Of a DNA stretch of 64,000 nt, positions 37,605 to 46,061 are shown in pieces. The DNA comes from Streptomyces sp. ISL-10 (lineage in GTDB: Bacteria > Actinomycetota > Actinomycetes > Streptomycetales > Streptomycetaceae), in NCBI RefSeq assembly GCF_018614575.1, contig NZ_JAGGOJ010000010.1, positions 399,138 to 463,137 of the forward strand, given 5' to 3'. A model generated the notes under the pieces. That model searched no databases. It saw only the letters and a list, made by a program, of their open reading frames with translations, and was not told the origin of the DNA. Numbering within the stretch: the first letter of the stretch is position 1; the number at the start of each line of letters is the position of its first letter. Made by a program: the position numbers and the translations under genes.

Positions 37605-38870
37605 ATGGATCTTCGCGAGACGCTGCGCCCCGACGCCACCATCTCCGTCCTGACCCAGGGCTATGCCTGGCTCCCCGACCTGCTGCGCCGGGAGGGCGGC
37701 GCGCCCGTCCGCACACGGTTTCTGGGCCGCCGGGCCGTCCTGCTGCACGGCGTGGACGCGGCGCGTTTCTTCTACGACGAACGCCATGTCAGGCGCGACG
37801 GCGCGCTGCCCGGTCCCGTGCTCGACACCCTGTTCGGGCGCGGGGCCGTGCACACCCTGGACGGCGCGAGCCACCGCACCCGCAAGGCGCTGTTCGTGTC
37901 CCTGCTGGGGGACGAGCAGGCCGTGGGCCGTCTTGCGGAGAACGCGGGCACCGAGTGGGACCTCGCGGCCCGGTCGTGGGCCACGATGCCGCGCACCGAG
38001 CTGTTCACCGAGGCCGCACGGGTGATCACACGGGCGGTCTGCTCCTGGGCTGGCTTCCCGCTCGGTGAGGACGAGGCCCCGGCCGTGGCGGACGACCTCG
38101 TGGCCATGGTCGACGGATTCGCCACCGCGGGCCCCCGGCACCGCCGGGCCCGGCAGGCCAGGGCCCGTCAGGAGGCGCGTATCGGGGAGCTGGTCGAGGC
38201 GGTGCGCCGCGACGCGGTCCCGGACGAGGACGGCGCTCCGCGCGGATCGGCGCTGCGCGCCGTCGCGCTGCACCGGGACGCGGACGGCCGGCCGCTGGAC
38301 ACGCACACGGCGGCGGCGGAGGTGCTCAACATCGTGCGCCCCACGGCCGCCCTCGCCTGGTTCGTGGCGTTCGCCGGGCACGCGCTGCACCGCTGGCCCC
38401 GGCACCGCGAGGCGCTGCGGGCCGGCGATCCGGCGTACGCGGAGGCGTTCACCCACGAGGTCCGCCGCTTCTACCCCTTCGTGCCCTTCGTGGCCGGTCT
38501 GGCAGCGACGGATCTGCGCTGGGAGGAGGAGGAGATCGCCGAGGACACGCTGGTCGTCCTCGACGTGTACGGGCACCACCACGATCCGGCCCTGTGGCCC
38601 GACCCGTACACCTTCGACCCGGCCCGTTTCACCGGCGGCCCTCCCGCCGACCCGTACGGCCTCATTCCGCAGGGCGGCGGCGACGTGGCGACCGGCCACC
38701 GCTGCCCCGGCGAGGACATCGCCGTCGCACTCCTGGCCACCCTGGCGGTACGGCTGGCACGGCTGGACTACGAGGTGCCGCCGCAGGACCTGTCGATCCC
38801 GCTGAGCCGGATCCCCACCCGGCCCGCCGACGGGTTCGTCATCGCCGTGCGGTCCGCTCCGGAGAACTGA
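37605..38870 (+). CDS. CYP152-family cytochrome P450 (fatty-acid peroxygenase type)
   Basis: 421 residues. The haem-thiolate Cys367 lies in GHRCPGEDIAVALL. In the I helix, instead of the usual acid-alcohol pair, the sequence is NIVRPTAALAWF with Arg245-Pro246, the carboxylate-binding pair that defines CYP152 peroxygenases (compare P450 BS-beta). Such enzymes hydroxylate or decarboxylate fatty acids at alpha/beta carbons using hydrogen peroxide, without ferredoxin partners; none is encoded nearby. The start MDLRETLRPDATISVLTQGY matches the family's N-terminus. It is 55 bases behind the sigma gene and may be co-transcribed. Confidence 0.9.
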   Translation: MDLRETLRPDATISVLTQGYAWLPDLLRREGGAPVRTRFLGRRAVLLHGVDAARFFYDERHVRRDGALPGPVLDTLFGRGAVHTLDGASHRTRKALFVSLLGDEQAVGRLAENAGTEWDLAARSWATMPRTELFTEAARVITRAVCSWAGFPLGEDEAPAVADDLVAMVDGFATAGPRHRRARQARARQEARIGELVEAVRRDAVPDEDGAPRGSALRAVALHRDADGRPLDTHTAAAEVLNIVRPTAALAWFVAFAGHALHRWPRHREALRAGDPAYAEAFTHEVRRFYPFVPFVAGLAATDLRWEEEEIAEDTLVVLDVYGHHHDPALWPDPYTFDPARFTGGPPADPYGLIPQGGGDVATGHRCPGEDIAVALLATLAVRLARLDYEVPPQDLSIPLSRIPTRPADGFVIAVRSAPEN

Positions 38871-38902
38871 CGCCGCGTTCCCGGCGGTGCACCGGAGCCC
38901 GG

Positions 38903-40141
38903 TCAGTGGGCGGCGGGACTGCGCCTGCGGCGTCCGCGCGCCCGGTCCAGCAGCGAGAGGAATTGCGGGCGGCGCTCGCGCCGCTCCCTGGTGTGGCGGT
39001 CGAGCTCCTCCATCAGGCGCCGGGAGCGGTGGTCGAGGTCGAGTTCGTCGAGGATGCGGTCGACCTCCGTGAGCAGGGCGCCGTAGAGCTGCCACTGCCG
39101 GGGCAGGTCCCGTGCGCCCCGCAGCAGCAGCTCGGCGACGTTGTCCCGGCTCGTACGGGCGGCCGCGAGTTCGCCGGTCAGCCGCTCCTCGGCGGCATCC
39201 GCGCTGCCGCTGGTCGTGGTGGTGACGAGGACGGCGAAGCTGACGAGGGTGTCGGCGACGTGGCCGAGCAGTTCCTGGAGGGCGACGCCCACCTCGTGCG
39301 GGAAGAGGGCCTCGTCCCTGCGTTCCTTGGCCAGGTCCGTGAGCGTGCGCGCCAGTACGCGCAGGACGACCGCGCAGATCTCCAGCGTGTCGAGCCCGGT
39401 GCGCAGCACGATGCGGTGCAGCAGGCCCTCCTTGACACGTGGGTTGAGCCGCAGGCTGTCCTCCGCCTGCCGCAGCGCCGCGTCCACGTCGGCGACGTCG
39501 TTGTCGAGCCGGCGTGCCTCGTGGAGGCGGGCCGCGGCGCGTTCGACAGGCGTCGGGCTGGTCAGTTCCTCGCCGATCCGCAGCAGCAGCAGCCGCATGC
39601 GCCGAGCCAGGTCCTCGATGGAGTCCCCGGCCGTCTCCACCCAGACCGGCGGCACGAAGACGACGTTGAACAGCAGGCCCACCACCGCCCCGATCAGCGT
39701 CTCCAGCACCCGGTCCCAGGCCGTGTCGGCGACCTGGGTCACGCCGAGCACGAGCATGGCGCTGATCGCCACCTCGGGCACGAACTCGTCGACGCGCACG
39801 AAGTGGCCGACCACGAGGGAGGCGAGGATGATCAGGCCGAGGCTCCACCAGCTCAGTCCGACGAGCACGCTGAACCCGATGGCGATGAGTACGCCGACGA
39901 CGACGGAGTTCACCCGCCGGATACCGGTGGTGAGGGTGGAGTAGAGGGTGACCTGGACGACCAGGAGCGCGGTGAGGGGGGCCGTCAGCGGCGGCGCCGA
40001 GCTGTTGACCGCGTGCAGGGCGACGACGTAGGAGATGGTCGCCGCCGCCGTGGAGCGCAGAGTCTGGGTGACGACGGGCTCCTTGCGCCGGCGCACGAAG
40101 CCGGCGACGGGCTCGGGAAGCGCTCTGCGAACTTCGGGCAC
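38903..40141 (-). CDS. FUSC/aromatic-acid-exporter-like membrane protein
   Basis: 412 residues. GTG 40141 (VPEVRRALPEPVAGFVRRRK) follows GGGAAGGA. The N-terminal half has about six membrane segments between 30 and 165 (including TISYVVALHAVNSS, LTALLVVQVTLYSTL, VLIAIGFSVLVGLSWWSLGL and VLETLIGAVVGLLFNVVFV). The C-terminal half (about 170-412) is cytoplasmic and helical with many charged residues. This is the aromatic-acid exporter / FUSC half-size layout. The substrate is unknown. It converges on the P450 gene. Confidence 0.85.
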   Translation of the reverse strand: MPEVRRALPEPVAGFVRRRKEPVVTQTLRSTAAATISYVVALHAVNSSAPPLTAPLTALLVVQVTLYSTLTTGIRRVNSVVVGVLIAIGFSVLVGLSWWSLGLIILASLVVGHFVRVDEFVPEVAISAMLVLGVTQVADTAWDRVLETLIGAVVGLLFNVVFVPPVWVETAGDSIEDLARRMRLLLLRIGEELTSPTPVERAAARLHEARRLDNDVADVDAALRQAEDSLRLNPRVKEGLLHRIVLRTGLDTLEICAVVLRVLARTLTDLAKERRDEALFPHEVGVALQELLGHVADTLVSFAVLVTTTTSGSADAAEERLTGELAAARTSRDNVAELLLRGARDLPRQWQLYGALLTEVDRILDELDLDHRSRRLMEELDRHTRERRERRPQFLSLLDRARGRRRRSPAAH

Positions 40142-40210
40142 CTTGGTCCTTCCCTGGCCGGATCGGCCTTCCCTCGCCGGTCCGGCCGGCCGCTGCGGGC
40201 GCCCGCCTGG

Positions 40211-40462
40211 TCAGCAGCCGCCGGACGCCGCGCGCTTGCCCATGGGCTGCGCGCCGGAGCGGGTGTGGCGGTGTACGTAGCGTTCGGCTGCCAGCACCGC
40301 CTCGCGGGCCGTGCGCTCGCACATCAGGACGCACAGCGTGTAGGCGGTGTCCTCGAAGCGTCTTCGGGCGTGCTCGTCGTGCGGAGCGGCGAGGAGGTGG
40401 TGTTCCTGGGCCCGGTAGCGGGCAATCAGCCTGGTGATGACGCTCGTGTCGGGCATCAGCAT
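40211..40462 (-). CDS. DUF5133-like small protein
   Basis: 83 residues, starting MLMPDTSVITRLIARYRAQE at ATG 40462 behind GGGAG. The helical core ARRRFEDTAYTLCVLMCERT followed by AREAVLAAERYV is characteristic of Streptomyces DUF5133 proteins, which are common near regulators and P450 or secondary-metabolism genes and have no known function. It ends in a basic tail. It lies 69 bases before the FUSC-like gene on the same strand. Confidence 0.75.
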   Translation of the reverse strand: MLMPDTSVITRLIARYRAQEHHLLAAPHDEHARRRFEDTAYTLCVLMCERTAREAVLAAERYVHRHTRSGAQPMGKRAASGGC

Positions 40463-40622
40463 CGTGGGTCTCCCGGTTTCTGCGGCCCCCGGCCACACGG
40501 CGGAACGACGTCCGTCCGGTGCCTCATTGTGATCCGGAGCGACCCATTCCGCCACGCGGGCCATCACTTTCCGTAGTGGTTCACAACCGTACGGCCGAAC
40601 TGGCCTCCGCCGCCGTCTCATG

Positions 40623-41648
40623 TCACACCTGCGTCCGCAAACTGCTCGCCCCCTGCCGCCAGGCGCCCAGCAGTTGCTCGCCGAACCGGTCCTCGACGAA
40701 CGCCGTGGCGGCGATCCCGAACGCCACCTCCGGGGCGAGCGACGGCTCGCCCTCCAGCAGTCCCCCGATGACGTCGCGGCGCACGACCTGCTCATGGACG
40801 GCGTCGGCGGTGACGTGCTCGTCGTAGAAGTGCTCGGCGGCGCTGCCCGCCCCGGTGCGGCGCATCGCCGCGGCCAGCCGCCGGGACGCGGGCGAGGAGG
40901 ACACCTCGACGGCCGCGAAGTGCCCCACCAGAGCACCGCGGTGGGCGCGGTGGAGCCCGAACAGGGACATCAGGTTGACCGTCGCCAGCATCTGGGCGGA
41001 CGCGGCGTCGGTGTAGCGGCCGTAGGCGGTGTCGAGGCCCAGGTCGGCCATGAGGTCGGCGAAGAGGCGGGCGTGGATGCGTTCGGGCCGGCCGCCGCCG
41101 AACTCGTCGAACTCCACCGCGACGAAAGCGGCTTTCGCCCGGCCGCGCAGGCGCGGGATGACCCAGGCGTGTGGGTCGGCCTCCTTCAGGTGGTAGAGCG
41201 AGCGCTGGGCCGCGTACTCACGCAGTTGCCACAGCGAGCCCTCCTCGTGCAGGTAGCGGCTGACCCCGGTGCCCCGGACCGGCTCGACGAGCAGGTCGCC
41301 GAGTGCCTCCTCGAGGTCCGGACAGCCCTGGGTCCCGGCGCGCAGGGCGCAAAGGAAGTTCTCCTCCATGGCCGCGCGCAGCCGCAGCAGGTCCGGGTCC
41401 CATTCCCAGGCCGCGTCGACGCCGACGAAGCCGAGGTAGTGCAGTTCGTAGCAGGCGTAGAGCGCGAGTTGCAGGTCGTCGCCAAGGGGGTCGGCGCCTT
41501 CTGCCTCGCGCACGGCGGGGAGCCGGGCTACGACCGGTGAGCCCCGCAGGGCATCGAGGACGGCGCCCGACAGGTCACCGCGGGCCTGCGGCAGTATCCG
41601 CTCAGCCGTGCCCCGCCCGAGGGGTGTGGGGCCCTGCACGGCGCTCAC
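40623..41648 (-). CDS. Iron-containing redox enzyme, haem-oxygenase-like fold
   Basis: About 341 residues. GTG 41648 overlaps the CDGSH stop (GTGA). The protein is largely helical, with segments LQLALYACYELHYLGFVGVD, AAMEENFLCALRAG, EYAAQRSLYHLKEADPH, VEFDEFGGGRPERIHARLFA and AEHFYDEHVTADAVHEQVV, which place conserved Glu/His residues in the pattern of haem-oxygenase-like di-iron proteins. Relatives are annotated as iron-containing redox enzymes. It is third in a tightly overlapping operon with a methyltransferase and a CDGSH iron-sulphur protein, suggesting a redox reaction with the CDGSH protein as electron carrier (inference). Confidence 0.82.
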   Translation of the reverse strand: MSAVQGPTPLGRGTAERILPQARGDLSGAVLDALRGSPVVARLPAVREAEGADPLGDDLQLALYACYELHYLGFVGVDAAWEWDPDLLRLRAAMEENFLCALRAGTQGCPDLEEALGDLLVEPVRGTGVSRYLHEEGSLWQLREYAAQRSLYHLKEADPHAWVIPRLRGRAKAAFVAVEFDEFGGGRPERIHARLFADLMADLGLDTAYGRYTDAASAQMLATVNLMSLFGLHRAHRGALVGHFAAVEVSSSPASRRLAAAMRRTGAGSAAEHFYDEHVTADAVHEQVVRRDVIGGLLEGEPSLAPEVAFGIAATAFVEDRFGEQLLGAWRQGASSLRTQV

Positions 41649-41845
41649 TTCCTGCCCCGCCGCCGATGACTGGTGTCGCACCACGGGTAGGCCCGGCTGC
41701 GCCGGCAGGTGCACAACGCGACCGTGAAACGGTCGGACCTCGCAACGGTCCCGTCGTCCAGGACGACGTCCACCGGGCCCTCGACGAGCAGCGGCCCGTC
41801 TCGGGTGGGGGTGATGCGGCGGGGCCGTTCAGATTCGGTCGGCAC
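41645..41845 (-). CDS. CDGSH iron-sulphur domain protein
   Basis: 66 residues. The cluster motif is CTCRRSRAYPWCDTSH: three Cys and one His in the CDGSH spacing C-x-C...C-D-x-x-H that binds a [2Fe-2S] cluster. The N-terminal half gives the beta-cradle strands (RITPTRDGPLLVEGPVDVVL). There is no membrane anchor. It overlaps the methyltransferase gene by 17 bases and the redox-enzyme gene by four, so the three are tightly coupled. Confidence 0.9.
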   Translation of the reverse strand: MPTESERPRRITPTRDGPLLVEGPVDVVLDDGTVARSDRFTVALCTCRRSRAYPWCDTSHRRRGRK

Positions 41846-42515
41846 GAACGATCACCAGCTCTTCCTTGTCCTCACCGGGGGCGATGAGCCCCCGCTGTCG
41901 CAGCCAGGCGGCACGGGAGGTCATGACCGGCCCGAACGGCACCTTCTCCCGGTCCACCACGTCCGGTTCGAACCCCGTGCACCGCAGGCGTTCCAGCGTG
42001 GGCGCCACGCCGCACAGCGCGGAGTGCACGAGCAGCAGGACCCCGTGCGGGCGCAGCAGCGCCGCCGCACCGTCGCAGATCCGGTCGAGCACCGCGCGCC
42101 CGTCGGGCCCCGCGTCCCAGGCGACGGCCGGGCCGCGCCGGGGAGGCCGCGCCTGCGGTGCGGGCACGTACGGCGGGTTGCCGACGATCAGGTCGAAGCG
42201 GCGGCCGGCGGCGGGGGCGAGAAGGTCACCGTGCAGCACCTCGACACGGTGGCCGGCGAGGGCCGCGTTGACGCGGGTGGTGAGCACGGCGCGCCAGGAG
42301 GTGTCGACGGCGGTCACCCGCGCACCGCGCCGGGCGGCCGCGAGCGCCAGGGCACCGCTGCCCGTTCCCACGTCGAGTACCTCGGCGCCCGGCCGCAGCG
42401 GTTCGCGTTCCATCGCTTCCTGCAACAGGAACGTGTCGCTCTGCGGGACGTACACGCCCGGGGTGCGCAGCAGCCCGGGCGGACGCGTCCTCTCCGGCGT
42501 CGCGGTTGTCACCAT
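41829..42515 (-). CDS. HemK2/MTQ2-type methyltransferase
   Basis: About 228 residues, AdoMet-dependent Rossmann methyltransferase. ATG 42515 (MVTTATPERTRPPG) follows GAGGTGG. The AdoMet site is VLDVGTGSGALALAAAR, the acidic strand is VTAVDTSW, and the catalytic motif NPPY is in DLIVGNPPYVPAP, as in enzymes that methylate Gln or other planar nitrogens. It has the short HemK2-like form without the N-terminal PrmC helical domain, opening with GVYVPQSDTFLLQEAM. The target is unknown. First gene of the operon with the CDGSH and haem-oxygenase-like proteins. Confidence 0.87.
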   Translation of the reverse strand: MVTTATPERTRPPGLLRTPGVYVPQSDTFLLQEAMEREPLRPGAEVLDVGTGSGALALAAARRGARVTAVDTSWRAVLTTRVNAALAGHRVEVLHGDLLAPAAGRRFDLIVGNPPYVPAPQARPPRRGPAVAWDAGPDGRAVLDRICDGAAALLRPHGVLLLVHSALCGVAPTLERLRCTGFEPDVVDREKVPFGPVMTSRAAWLRQRGLIAPGEDKEELVIVRADRI

Positions 42516-42758
42516 GGTCGCCACCTCGGGGGTCTCGTGCGGGCGGTCGTCGCCCGGCCGTGATCCCCGGGTGCCCGCATCGGCGGCATTCATCCCGATC
42601 ATTCGCCTGCGGAGGTCGGCGTCCGGCACGCGTCGCAGCCGTTGCGGCCCGGCGTGCGCGTCGCGGCCATTGCGGCCCGGCTGTTTCGGTCCGGCCGGTG
42701 GGGGGACCCGGAGGGCACCGAACATCCGACTGCGGGACAACGGCACGACGGAGGCCCG

Positions 42759-43796
42759 ATGAGCGCGACAACAGGGCTGCGAGTGGTGGTCACGGGGGCA
42801 ACCGGGAATGTCGGGACGAGTGTGGTGCGGGCACTCTCCGATGATTCGCGGATCGCGTCGGTCCTCGGGCTGGCGCGTCGCACGCCCGAGCTGCGTATTT
42901 CTCGGACGGAGTGGGCCGCCGTCGACCTGTCGGCCGACGACGCGGCGACCGACCTCGCCCGGCATTTCCAGGACGCCGACGCGGTGGTGCACCTGGCCTG
43001 GCGGTTCCAGCCCACGCACGATCCCGGCACGACCTGGCAGAGCAACGTCCTCGGCTCCCTGCGGGTCTTCGACGCCGTCGTGGCGGCCCGCGTACCCGCG
43101 CTGGTGCACGCCTCGTCCGTGGGCGCGTACGCCCCGGGGCCGAAGTCCCTTCCGGGCGTCGGCGAGTCGTGGCCGACCCACGGACTGCCCCATGCCGCGT
43201 ACTGCCGTGAGAAGGCCTACCTGGAACGGGTGCTCGACGCCTTCGAGGAGCGGCATCCGCAGGTCCGTGTGGTGCGCATGCGCCCCGGCTTCCTGTTCAA
43301 GGAGACCTCGGCGAGCGAGCAGCGCCGCATCTTCGCCGGGCGTTTCCTGCCGGGTTCGCTGATCAGGCCGTCGCTGGTCCCCGTCGTACCGGACATCGAA
43401 GGACTCCGGTTCCAGGTGCTGCACACCGAGGACGCCGCGAACGCCTATCTCCTCGCCGTGATTCTCGACGCGCGCGGGGCGTTCAATCTGGCCGCCGACC
43501 CTGTGGTGGACGCGAGTGTGCTCGGCGAACTGCTCGATGCGCGCGTGGTGCGGGTGCCGAAGGGGCCCGTGCACGCGGCACTGGCCGCGGCGTGGGCGAT
43601 GCGCCTCGTACCGGCCTCGCCCCAGCTGTTCGACGCGGTGCTTCGCCTGCCGCTGATGGACTCCACGCGGGCCCGCGAGGAGCTGGAGTGGCGTCCGGCG
43701 CACACGTCGGTGGAGGCGTTGCAGGCGTTCCTGCGGGGTGTACGGGAGGGCAGTGGCGAGCAGACCGCGCCCTTGGCGGGGCACAAGGCTCACTGA
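42759..43796 (+). CDS. NAD-dependent epimerase/dehydratase family protein
   Basis: About 345 residues, extended SDR fold. ATG 42759 follows GGAGG. The nucleotide site is VVVTGATGNVGTSVVRAL (TGxxGxxG); HASSVGAYAPGP and the YCREKAYLE segment (Tyr-x-x-x-Lys with a Cys insertion) form the active site. The Lys is two residues beyond the classical spacing, so activity may be altered. It probably acts on a nucleotide sugar or similar hydroxy substrate, not determinable here. It is divergent from the methyltransferase operon and converges on a HAD phosphatase gene. Confidence 0.87.
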   Translation: MSATTGLRVVVTGATGNVGTSVVRALSDDSRIASVLGLARRTPELRISRTEWAAVDLSADDAATDLARHFQDADAVVHLAWRFQPTHDPGTTWQSNVLGSLRVFDAVVAARVPALVHASSVGAYAPGPKSLPGVGESWPTHGLPHAAYCREKAYLERVLDAFEERHPQVRVVRMRPGFLFKETSASEQRRIFAGRFLPGSLIRPSLVPVVPDIEGLRFQVLHTEDAANAYLLAVILDARGAFNLAADPVVDASVLGELLDARVVRVPKGPVHAALAAAWAMRLVPASPQLFDAVLRLPLMDSTRAREELEWRPAHTSVEALQAFLRGVREGSGEQTAPLAGHKAH

Positions 43797-43815
43797 CGGC
43801 CCGCTGACGGCCTCC

Positions 43816-43850
43816 CCACGAGCTCGCGCCAGGCCGGTGTCAGCTCGTGG
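43816..43850. terminator. Inverted repeat between convergent genes
   Basis: CCACGAGCT (43816-43824) and AGCTCGTGG (43842-43850) form a 9-bp stem with a 17-base loop. The right arm covers the last codons and stop of the HAD gene. It could stop transcription in both directions. Confidence 0.5.
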
Positions 43851-44520
43851 TCCGGCGGACGATTTCGGCGAACGGGCCGGTGTGCAGGGCGGCGAGCAGA
43901 TCCGCCGGGTGGTCGTGGACGGCGTCCGCCCCCGCCTCGATGAGGTCCGCGCGGGGAATGCCGCCGCACAGCAGACCGACGCACAGCACGCCCGCACGCC
44001 GCGCGGCCCGCATGTCCCACACCGTGTCCCCGACGAAGACGGCGCGTTCGGCGGGCACGCCCGCCAGCTCCAGCGCCTGCTGGACCGGCTCCGGCGCGGG
44101 CTTGCCCTCGGCTACGTCGTCGGCGCTTGCCATGGCGCTGATGGCGTCGTCCGCGTCGACGGCCCGGCGCAGTGCCGCCAGCTCCGTCCCCGAGGCCGAG
44201 GTCGCCAGCACCACGGTCCACCCGGAGCGGGAGAGCGTACGCAGCAGCTGCCCCGCCTGGTCAAGGGGCGGCAGCCGGTCGAAGTACGTGGCGTAGAGGG
44301 CCTTGTGCGCGGCCTTGACGGCGTCGTCCCGGCTCTCGTCCCGGCCGTCGCCCAGCAGGTGGGCGACGAGGTCGCCGCCGGGGAGGCCGACGGCGCGGTG
44401 GATGTCGTGCATGGCGACGCGGTGGCCGGCCTGCCGGAAGGCTTCCCACCAGCTGGTGACATGGAGATGGTTGGTGTCGACGAGGGTCCCGTCCACATCG
44501 AAGACGGCGGCTCGTTCCAT
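43840..44520 (-). CDS. HAD-superfamily hydrolase (phosphoglycolate phosphatase-like)
   Basis: About 226 residues. ATG 44520 (MERAAVFDVDGTLVDTNHLH) follows GAGAGG. Motif I is DVDGTLVDT with the nucleophile Asp and the acid Asp, motif II is VVLATSASG, the Lys is in AEGKPAPEPV, and motif IV is AVFVGDTVWDMRAARRAG. A helical cap of about 65 residues lies between motifs I and II. It dephosphorylates a small metabolite (sugar phosphate or phosphoglycolate class). Confidence 0.9.
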   Translation of the reverse strand: MERAAVFDVDGTLVDTNHLHVTSWWEAFRQAGHRVAMHDIHRAVGLPGGDLVAHLLGDGRDESRDDAVKAAHKALYATYFDRLPPLDQAGQLLRTLSRSGWTVVLATSASGTELAALRRAVDADDAISAMASADDVAEGKPAPEPVQQALELAGVPAERAVFVGDTVWDMRAARRAGVLCVGLLCGGIPRADLIEAGADAVHDHPADLLAALHTGPFAEIVRRTTS

Positions 44521-44625
44521 CGCGGCCTCTCTGCGTCCGGCGGGGTCGGGGGCGTGCCGGGTCGGGGGCGGACCCGGGGGCCGGGTGGTGACCCAGGTGG
44601 TCACCAGGGTGGTGGCCCGGAAACG

Positions 44626-45471
44626 CTACGGGCCGACAAGGGTGGGATCGGGGCCCGGAACCGCGTCGTCCAACGAGCTGAGCGTGAAGATCGCGCCGTC
44701 CGGATCGCGCAGGCTCGCCTCCATGCCGCGTGTCGTGGACTGTTCCCCGAGCAGGGTCGCGCCGTGTCTGCGGGCGGTGTGCGCGGTCTCCTCGACGTCC
44801 TTGACGGCGAAGTGGACGTGCCAGCGAGGGTGCAGCAGGGGGTTGATCGCGGTGCCGTCGGCGCCGGAAGTGAGCCGGGCGAGCACCCGTCCGGCACGGT
44901 GCAGCAGGACCGCGTCCTCCGCGTAGCTCACCTCGCAGCAGCCGGCGCGGTCGGAGGCCCAGTCGAGGATCTCTCCGTAGAAGATGGCGGATTCGAAGGC
45001 GTCCCTGGCGAGCAGCCTGATCCAGGCGGGCGGGCTGTCCCGCCAGGCCGGCCAGTCCCTCACCAGCTCGCCCTCCCAGATGCCGAACACCGCGCCGTCG
45101 CGGTCCGCGGCGAGCACCCCGCGTCCGGTGGCCAGGGAGAGGGGGCCGACCGCGACGGTGCCGCTGCGCTCCCTGATCCGCCCGGCCGCCTCGTCGGCGT
45201 CCCTGACGGCGAAGTACGGGGTCCACGCCACCGCGACCGTCAGGCGGGGGGCGAGGGCGCCGATACCGGCGACCGGCGCGCCGTCGGAGATCGCGACGCT
45301 GAAGTCTTCGCCGAGCCTGCCCTTGCGGAACCTCCACCCGAGGACGGCCCCGTAGAAGTCCTGGGCGGCCCGGAGGTCGCGCGCCATGAGGCTGACCCAG
45401 CACGGCGCGCCGAACACCGCCGCGCTCTGCGCGGCGGTCGCGGACCGGGCCGGGTTCGTCTTGTCGTTCAT
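44626..45471 (-). CDS. Tandem VOC (glyoxalase/bleomycin-resistance fold) protein
   Basis: About 281 residues with two VOC modules: the first begins GAPCWVSLMARDLRAAQDFY, the second PPAWIRLLARDAFESAIFYG. Each has the beta-alpha-beta-beta-beta pattern ending in a DRDGAVFGIWEG- or RDPDGAIFTLSSL-type strand with a Glu or Asp metal position. It resembles Streptomyces hydroxylase/glyoxalase proteins of unknown substrate. The start is ATG 45471; ATG 45477 two codons earlier is possible. A candidate vegetative promoter is about 100 bases upstream. Confidence 0.87.
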   Translation of the reverse strand: MNDKTNPARSATAAQSAAVFGAPCWVSLMARDLRAAQDFYGAVLGWRFRKGRLGEDFSVAISDGAPVAGIGALAPRLTVAVAWTPYFAVRDADEAAGRIRERSGTVAVGPLSLATGRGVLAADRDGAVFGIWEGELVRDWPAWRDSPPAWIRLLARDAFESAIFYGEILDWASDRAGCCEVSYAEDAVLLHRAGRVLARLTSGADGTAINPLLHPRWHVHFAVKDVEETAHTARRHGATLLGEQSTTRGMEASLRDPDGAIFTLSSLDDAVPGPDPTLVGP

Positions 45472-45572
45472 CACCATGTCCCGGTGTCGGGGGCTCGGCT
45501 GGGGTCGCTCGGGCCGACGGCGCCTGGATGGGGCCGCGTCCCGGAACCCATGTTCCTCCGTGCGGCGGGAAG

Positions 45573-45600
45573 AGGCTAGCCCGATTGTCACTGTATGTAA
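45573..45600 (-). promoter_or_regulatory. Candidate vegetative (HrdB-type) promoter of the VOC gene
   Basis: On the minus strand TTACAT, 16 bases, TAGCCT, followed by about 95 bases to the ATG. The sequence around the -35 is locally AT-rich compared with the flanks. Confidence 0.4.
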
Positions 45601-45690
45601 CCGTGTCGCCACGCGCGCCTGTGCGACAGTGCCTGCGGGCGTTCCGAAACTCCACGGTCGGCCGGTGGCCGCACCGGCCGTCGCCCTGCG

Positions 45691-45794
45691 GGTGCCCGCT
45701 CGACGGCTCGATAACCGCAGCCCGTGCGGCCAGACCCGACAGAGTGCCTGGCCGCACGTCGAGCGGGTCGGCACCGGCAGGAGCCTGGCCGCAC
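45691..45794. repeat. Nested inverted repeats with a repeated arm
   Basis: CCCGCTCGAC (45695-45704) pairs with GTCGAGCGGG (45758-45767). Inside it GTGCGGCCAG (45724-45733) pairs with CTGGCCGCAC (45748-45757), and a further CTGGCCGCAC lies at 45785-45794. Two adjacent stems stacked this way would form one long structured hairpin; the third arm offers an alternative pairing. Confidence 0.7.
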
Positions 45795-46020
45795 GGTGAG
45801 CGGTCGCCCGGTCCGCGACCGTCGGTGACGACACCACGCCGCCGGGCGCGCCCGTGCCCACTGCCCAGCCGAGCCCGGCACCCGGCCGACCCGGGCAGGC
45901 GACCGCAGGGCTGCCCCTGTGAGCCATGCGGCCGAGCACGGCGCGGCGGAGTGGCCCGCGCGGGCCATGCGGGTGGACCGGTGGACGATCACACGGCCGG
46001 CTGGGTGCGGCACGGCCCAT

Positions 46021-46061
46021 GCCGTCGGTCCGGAGCAGGTCACCTGCTCCGGACCGACGGC
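46021..46061. repeat. Perfect 41-base palindrome (20-bp arms)
   Basis: GCCGTCGGTCCGGAGCAGGT (46021-46040), one central base, then its exact reverse complement (46042-46061). There is no loop to speak of, so it is a protein-binding palindrome, a resolution-type site or a recently formed inverted duplication, rather than an ordinary terminator. Confidence 0.95.

Noticed and set aside
37530..40496. A 988-residue minus-strand frame
   Set aside because: It crosses the P450 antisense and the wrong frame of the FUSC-like gene.
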